This document shows positions 5,500 to 8,731 of a DNA stretch of 8,731 nt, piece after piece. The stretch's first letter is position 1. Each line of letters begins with the position of its first letter. This DNA comes from Bog-473 sp964457065 (lineage in GTDB: Bacteria; Actinomycetota; Acidimicrobiia; Acidimicrobiales; RAAP-2): contig CAYWDQ010000132.1 of the NCBI GenBank assembly GCA_964457065.1, positions 1 to 8,731 of the forward strand, in the 5' to 3' direction. Both the position numbers and the translations under genes were made by a program. The notes beneath the pieces are model-generated. The model was not told the DNA's origin. It saw nothing but the letters and a program-made list of their open reading frames with translations, and did not search any database.

Positions 5500-5529
5500 A
5501 TCGTAGCCCGGCCGGACCGGCCACCTCAA
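5500..5529 (-). promoter_or_regulatory. Promoter of the thrC-cysO operon
   Basis: TTGAGG (5524-5529) and TACGAT (5500-5505) on the minus strand are separated by 18 bp, a good vegetative sigma-factor promoter. The expected start falls near 5493-5495, exactly where the riboswitch P1 helix begins, so the two predictions support each other. The spacer contains the dyad GGCCGGACCGGCC (5510-5522). Confidence 0.7.
5510..5522. repeat. 13-bp perfect dyad inside the thrC promoter spacer
   Basis: GGCCGG, one central A, then CCGGCC: an exact inverted repeat lying wholly between the -35 and -10 boxes of the thrC promoter and about 35 bp upstream of gpgS. The position would suit a repressor operator acting on either gene. 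GC-rich dyads also arise by chance, so the regulatory role is uncertain. Confidence 0.35.
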
Positions 5530-5556
5530 CGCAGCGCGGCTGATTGAATCGGAGGC

Positions 5557-6360
5557 GTGGCGCTCACCTTTCACCACACCGACTTCCCGACCGGCCCGGT
5601 CCTCGACGCCAAGACGCGGGCGGGCCGGACCGTCTCGGTGTGCATCCCGGCCCGGGACGAGGGCTCGACGGTGGGCTCGGTCGTGCGGGCCGTCGTGCAG
5701 CCGTTCCTGGCCGCCCACGGCGGCAACGGCCTGGTCGACGAGGTGATCGTGCTCGACGACGGGTCGCTCGACGACACCGCTGAGCAGGCCCGGGACGCCG
5801 GCGCCCGGGTCGTGGCCGGTCCGGGCGGCGCCGGCGGCAAGGGCCAGGCCATGGCGGCCGCACTGGCCGCCTCCACCGGCGACATCGTGGCCTACCTCGA
5901 CGCCGACGTCGCCAACACCACGCCCGCCTTCGTGACCGGGCTGCTCGGCCCGCTCCTGACCATCGACGACGTGGCGCTGGTGAAGGGGTTCTACACCCGC
6001 CCGTTGCACGGTGACCCGACCGGCGGCGGCCGGGTCACCGAACTGGTGGCCCGCCCGTTGCTCGAGCTCCTCTTCCCGGAGCTCTCGTGGGTGCGCCAGC
6101 CGCTCGCCGGCGAGACGGCGGCGCAGCGCTGGGTCTTCGAGAAGCTCGGCTTCGCCCCCGGGTACGGGGTCGAGCTCGGGCTGCTGATCGACGTCGCGCA
6201 GAGCCTGGGCGCCGAGCGCCTGGCCCAGGTCGACCTCGGCGAGCGCATCCACCGCAACCGGCCGCTGGACGAGCTGCGCCCCCAGTCCGTCGACGTGCTG
6301 CGGGCCGCGCTCGAGCGCGTCCCGCCGTCCTCGCTGCCGCCGGCATCGAGCAGCGCATGA
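5557..6360 (+). CDS. gpgS: Glucosyl-3-phosphoglycerate synthase GpgS (GT81)
   Basis: Transfers glucose from a nucleotide-glucose to 3-phosphoglycerate, the first step to glucosylglycerate, a compatible solute and, in mycobacteria, the starter of methylglucose lipopolysaccharides. The 267 residues carry RAGRTVSVCIPARDEG (21-36), LVDEVIVLDDGSLDDT (59-74), GGKGQA (93-98), the metal-binding DAD at 115-117, ALVKGFYTRPL (140-150), GGGRVTELVARPLL (156-169), QPLAGE (181-186), GYGVELGLLID (202-212) and QVDLGERIHRNRPLDEL (224-240), all hallmark GpgS segments. It is shorter than the Mycobacterium enzyme mainly at both ends. The start is GTG at 5557, the only start before an in-frame stop at 5545. GGAGG lies only one base before it, too close for normal use, so a leaderless message from a TTGAAT-like -10 (5544-5549) is possible. 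The next gene overlaps by ATGA. Confidence 0.95.
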   Translation: MALTFHHTDFPTGPVLDAKTRAGRTVSVCIPARDEGSTVGSVVRAVVQPFLAAHGGNGLVDEVIVLDDGSLDDTAEQARDAGARVVAGPGGAGGKGQAMAAALAASTGDIVAYLDADVANTTPAFVTGLLGPLLTIDDVALVKGFYTRPLHGDPTGGGRVTELVARPLLELLFPELSWVRQPLAGETAAQRWVFEKLGFAPGYGVELGLLIDVAQSLGAERLAQVDLGERIHRNRPLDELRPQSVDVLRAALERVPPSSLPPASSSA

Positions 6361-7763
6361 GCACGCGCGAGGTCGAAGGCCGGAGCGACACCATCGTCGT
6401 CTCGAACCGCGGCCCCCTCGCGTTCCGCGGCGCACCCGACGGGTCGCTCGTGCCCGTGCCCGCCGCCGGCGGCCTGGCCTCGTCGCTGCACCGCCTCCTC
6501 GGCGGGAGCGGCACGACGTGGGCCTCGGTGACGATGGGGGCGGCGGACCGCGAGGCGGTCGCCCGGGGCCTCATGGCCGAGGAGGGGCTCGACCTCGTCC
6601 CCGTCGTCGTGGACGACGACACCTACCGCCAGGCGTACGACGTGGTCGCCAATACGACGTTGTGGTACTGCCACCACCACCTCTTCGACCTGCCGCACCG
6701 GCCCCGGTTCGACCGGTACTGGCGGGCGGCCTGGGAGGGCTACCGGACCTACAACCAGGCCATGGCGGACGTGGTGACGGAACGGGCCGCGGACGGCGCC
6801 ACCGTGCTCGTGCAGGACTACCACTTCTCGCTGCTGGGACGGATGCTGGCCGAGCGCCGGCCCGACCTGCGCTCGGTGCACTTCTTGCACACGCCGTTCG
6901 CCGCGCCCGCCATGCTCGGCGTGCTGCCCGACGCCGTGCGGGCCGAGCTGCTCGACGGCATGGCCGGCTACTCGGCCTGTGGCTTCCACTGCCACAAGTG
7001 GGAGGCGGACTTCACCGCCTGCTACGGCGCGGCCGGCCGGGCGGCGCCGCGCACCTTCGTCGCGCCGCTCGGGCCCGACGCCGGCGTGCTCGAGGAGGAG
7101 GCGGCCTCGCCCGAGTGCGCGGCGGCCGCGGCGGCGCTGCGCGCCGAGGTGGGCGGGCGCCGCATCGTCGCCCGGTCGGACCGCATGGAACCGTCGAAGA
7201 ACATCGTGCGGGGGATGCTGGCCTTCGAGGAGCTCTTGGTCGCGCACCCCGAGTGGCGCGGCGAGGTGACGCACGTGGCCTTCGCGTACCCCAGCCGGCA
7301 GGGGCTGGCCGAGTATCTCGCCTACGGGGCCGACGTGGTGCACACGGCCGAGCGGATCAACCACGCCTTGCGCTCGGAGGACTGGGCGCCGATCCTCCTC
7401 GCCGTCGAGGACGACCGAGCTCGTTCGCTGGCCGCGCTCACCCTCTCGGACGTCCTGCTGGTGAACCCGGTGCGCGACGGGCTCAACCTGGTGGCCAAGG
7501 AGGGCCCGCTCCTGAACGCGGCCGACGGGGTGCTCGTGCTCTCGCACGAGGCCGGCGCGTGGGAGGAGCTCTCCCTGTCCGGTAGCGGGGCGCTCGGCGT
7601 GAACCCCTTCGACGTCTCGGGGACGGCCGAGGCCCTCCACGCGGCTCTCGAGATGGCGGCGCCGGAACGGGCCCGGCGGGCGGGCGACCTGCGGGAGGCC
7701 GTGCGCGCCCGGACGTCGGCCGACTGGTGGGCGGACCAGCTGGCGGCGGCCGCTCAGGACTGA
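6357..7763 (+). CDS. otsA: GT20 glycosyltransferase, trehalose-6-phosphate synthase-like (OtsA)
   Basis: A 468-residue GT-B retaining glycosyltransferase expected to join glucose from a nucleotide-sugar to a sugar phosphate, most simply glucose-6-phosphate to give trehalose-6-phosphate. Motifs in order: VVSNRGP (14-20), the donor loop AAGGLASSL (36-44), TTLWYCHHH (100-108), QDYH (153-156), HFLHTPF (175-181), RSDRMEPSKN (273-282) with the phosphate-binding pair R276/K281, and VNPVRDGLNLVAKE (369-382). The usual RLDYxKG becomes RMEPSKN, so the protein belongs to a divergent branch whose acceptor could differ, for example glycerol phosphate. The ATG at 6357 is taken because it overlaps the gpgS stop (ATGA) and precedes VSNRGP closely; longer in-frame reading runs inside gpgS. 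It converges on otsB with overlapping 3' ends. Confidence 0.85.
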   Translation: MSTREVEGRSDTIVVSNRGPLAFRGAPDGSLVPVPAAGGLASSLHRLLGGSGTTWASVTMGAADREAVARGLMAEEGLDLVPVVVDDDTYRQAYDVVANTTLWYCHHHLFDLPHRPRFDRYWRAAWEGYRTYNQAMADVVTERAADGATVLVQDYHFSLLGRMLAERRPDLRSVHFLHTPFAAPAMLGVLPDAVRAELLDGMAGYSACGFHCHKWEADFTACYGAAGRAAPRTFVAPLGPDAGVLEEEAASPECAAAAAALRAEVGGRRIVARSDRMEPSKNIVRGMLAFEELLVAHPEWRGEVTHVAFAYPSRQGLAEYLAYGADVVHTAERINHALRSEDWAPILLAVEDDRARSLAALTLSDVLLVNPVRDGLNLVAKEGPLLNAADGVLVLSHEAGAWEELSLSGSGALGVNPFDVSGTAEALHAALEMAAPERARRAGDLREAVRARTSADWWADQLAAAAQD

Positions 7764-8599
7764 GGCGGAGCCGCAGCGGCGGTTGCGGCGTCAGCCAGCA
7801 CGCGGAGCAGCTGGACGGCGCCCTCGGCGCCCCGCACGGTGAGGTCGGCCCGGGCGGCCACCTCGGGCGGGCTCTCGACGTCGACCGCCGCCACCCTGAC
7901 CGCGGCGAGGGGACGGCCGTCGGGCGCCGTGAGCTCCCCCGCCGCGGCAAAGGCGGGCAGGTCGCCGATGTCGTCGCCGAACACCGCGACGGCGCGCAGC
8001 CGCCCGGCGTGCTCGGCCGCCAGCGCGCGCACGACCGTCCCCTTGTCGACGTCGATCGGGGGGCGCAGCTCGCGCTCGGCGCGGCCGGGGTGCACCGTCA
8101 GGCCGTGCCGGGCGTGCTGGCGCTCGGCGAAGGCCAGGACCCAGTCGCGCCGGTCGGGCGCGTGGCGCCAGTGCAGCGTCACCGTGAGCCCCTTGGGCTC
8201 GACGTAGATGCCCGCCGGCGCCTCGGCCCTGGCCTCGGCCACGACCTCGTCGATGACGGCCGCCCACCGCGCGTGCTCGGGGCCCCGCAGCGCGCGTTCC
8301 AGGCCGTAGAGGCCCGCCAGCGTCACGCCGGCCGGCTCGCCGAGCACCTCGGCAAGGAAGGCGGTCGGCCGGCCCGACACCACCGCGACCAGCGCGAACG
8401 GGCGGGCGAGGTCGGCCAACAGGGCCGGCACGCCGGGCAGCGGGCGGGCCCCCGTGGGGTCCTCCACGATGGCGGCCAGGGTCCCGTCGAAGTCGAGGAA
8501 CAGCGCGCTGCGCGCCGGCTCGGCCGCCATGCGCCAGAACGGGGCGGGGAGCTGTGCCGCGGCCTCGCCGGCGCCGTCCGTGTCGCCCGCGCCGGGCAA
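7754..8599 (-). CDS. otsB: OtsB-family sugar phosphatase (trehalose-6-phosphate phosphatase-like, HAD)
   Basis: Haloacid-dehalogenase-type phosphatase that would remove phosphate from trehalose-6-phosphate or a related glycoside phosphate. In 281 residues the HAD motifs are complete: LFLDFDGTLA (33-42) with the nucleophile D36, VVSGRP (73-78), the family YVEPKGLTVTLHWR (132-145), K186 in DVDKG, and GDDIGD (208-213). The C-terminal segment RVAAVDVESPPEVAARADLTV matches the end of the family fold. The start is uncertain: TTG at 8599, two bases behind the preceding stop, keeps the usual helix QLPAPFWRMAAEPA before motif I, while ATG at 8530 would cut into it. Neither has a Shine-Dalgarno. The last 10 bp overlap the convergent otsA-like gene. 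It could also serve glucosyl-3-phosphoglycerate, since no separate GpgP is visible. Confidence 0.88.
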   Translation of the reverse strand: MPGAGDTDGAGEAAAQLPAPFWRMAAEPARSALFLDFDGTLAAIVEDPTGARPLPGVPALLADLARPFALVAVVSGRPTAFLAEVLGEPAGVTLAGLYGLERALRGPEHARWAAVIDEVVAEARAEAPAGIYVEPKGLTVTLHWRHAPDRRDWVLAFAERQHARHGLTVHPGRAERELRPPIDVDKGTVVRALAAEHAGRLRAVAVFGDDIGDLPAFAAAGELTAPDGRPLAAVRVAAVDVESPPEVAARADLTVRGAEGAVQLLRVLADAATAAAAPPQS

Positions 8600-8601
8600 C
8601 G

Positions 8602-8731
8602 TCAGGTGGTGGAGGTCGTCGTCGACGCCAGGTCCGCTCCGATGACCACGACGACGTCGACCCCCGTCACCCCGCTCACCGGGGTGGCCGTCGTGAGCGG
8701 CAGCACCTGGGTCGGCTTCACGCCGATGGTG
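8602..8731 (-). CDS. C-terminus of a LytR_C-like domain protein (5' part beyond the window)
   Basis: An open minus-strand frame enters from the right edge and ends at TGA (8602-8604), giving 42 residues. The segment TPVSGVTGVDVVVVIGADLAS resembles the end of LytR_C domains, which usually close with a hydrophobic strand of the DVVVVLGAD type. Such domains occur at the C-terminus of LytR-CpsA-Psr cell-wall ligases or as separate membrane-anchored proteins in actinomycetes. A Thr/Ser-rich tail (STTTSTT) follows. The stop is 2 bp before the otsB TTG, suggesting one transcript. Identification rests on a short stretch. Confidence 0.6.
   Translation of the reverse strand, partial: TIGVKPTQVLPLTTATPVSGVTGVDVVVVIGADLASTTTSTT

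Noticed and set aside
6087..6356. Longer N-terminus for the GT20 protein
   Set aside because: It lies inside gpgS in another frame; the GT20 fold begins at VVSNRGP, shortly after the ATG at 6357.
5410..7640. Minus-strand open frames opposite gpgS and the GT20 gene
   Set aside because: Repetitive Arg/Gly/Ala/Pro/His-rich products without motifs, against two clear plus-strand enzymes.
1..8731. CRISPR arrays, tRNA/rRNA genes, insertion sequences, phage genes
   Set aside because: I found no repeat-spacer pattern, cloverleaf, transposase or terminal repeats by reading the sequence.

Overview
The window is a GC-rich (roughly 70% by eye) stretch with dense genes, GTG and TTG starts, 4-bp ATGA/GTGA gene overlaps, a perfect CIRCE element, a mycobacterial-type GpgS, a CysO-like sulfur carrier and a LytR_C-like tail. 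This points to an actinomycete (Actinomycetota). The first 52 bases are not biological: they are an Illumina P7/TruSeq adapter with an 8-base index. The left edge is therefore a contig end built from an untrimmed read, and no left-hand gene context can be recovered.

Left part (53-1925). A 26-residue C-terminal remnant of a plus-strand gene runs straight out of the adapter and converges on a minus-strand operon. That operon is hemQ/chdC (coproheme decarboxylase), larE (PP-loop sulfur transferase) and a small NIL-domain protein. It appears to start from a leaderless promoter just in front of the hemQ GTG, and larE and the NIL gene overlap by 4 bp. Between hemQ and the next gene are three tandem hairpins (1974-2125), probably the groL terminator region.

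Middle part (2126-5529, minus strand). groL stands without groES and has a textbook HrcA/CIRCE operator. Upstream of it is a two-gene operon: a threonine-synthase-family PLP enzyme and a CysO/MoaD-type sulfur carrier ending in Gly-Gly, overlapping by ATGA. This operon has a clear promoter and, in its leader, a SAM-I-clan (S-box) riboswitch whose P1 helix reaches into the Shine-Dalgarno sequence. SAM control of a 'threonine synthase' paired with a sulfur carrier argues that the pair makes homocysteine for methionine synthesis, probably from O-phosphohomoserine, rather than threonine. This is the most interesting system in the window.

Right part (5557-8731). A plus-strand pair encodes GpgS (glucosyl-3-phosphoglycerate synthase) and a GT20 trehalose-6-phosphate-synthase-like glycosyltransferase, again ATGA-coupled. 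It runs into a convergent OtsB-type sugar phosphatase with a 10-bp tail-to-tail overlap. The phosphatase lies 2 bp behind the 3' end of a gene with a LytR_C-like C-terminus, which is cut by the right edge. These three enzymes form a compatible-solute or glucosylglycerate/trehalose module.

No tRNA, rRNA, CRISPR array, insertion sequence or prophage gene was seen.
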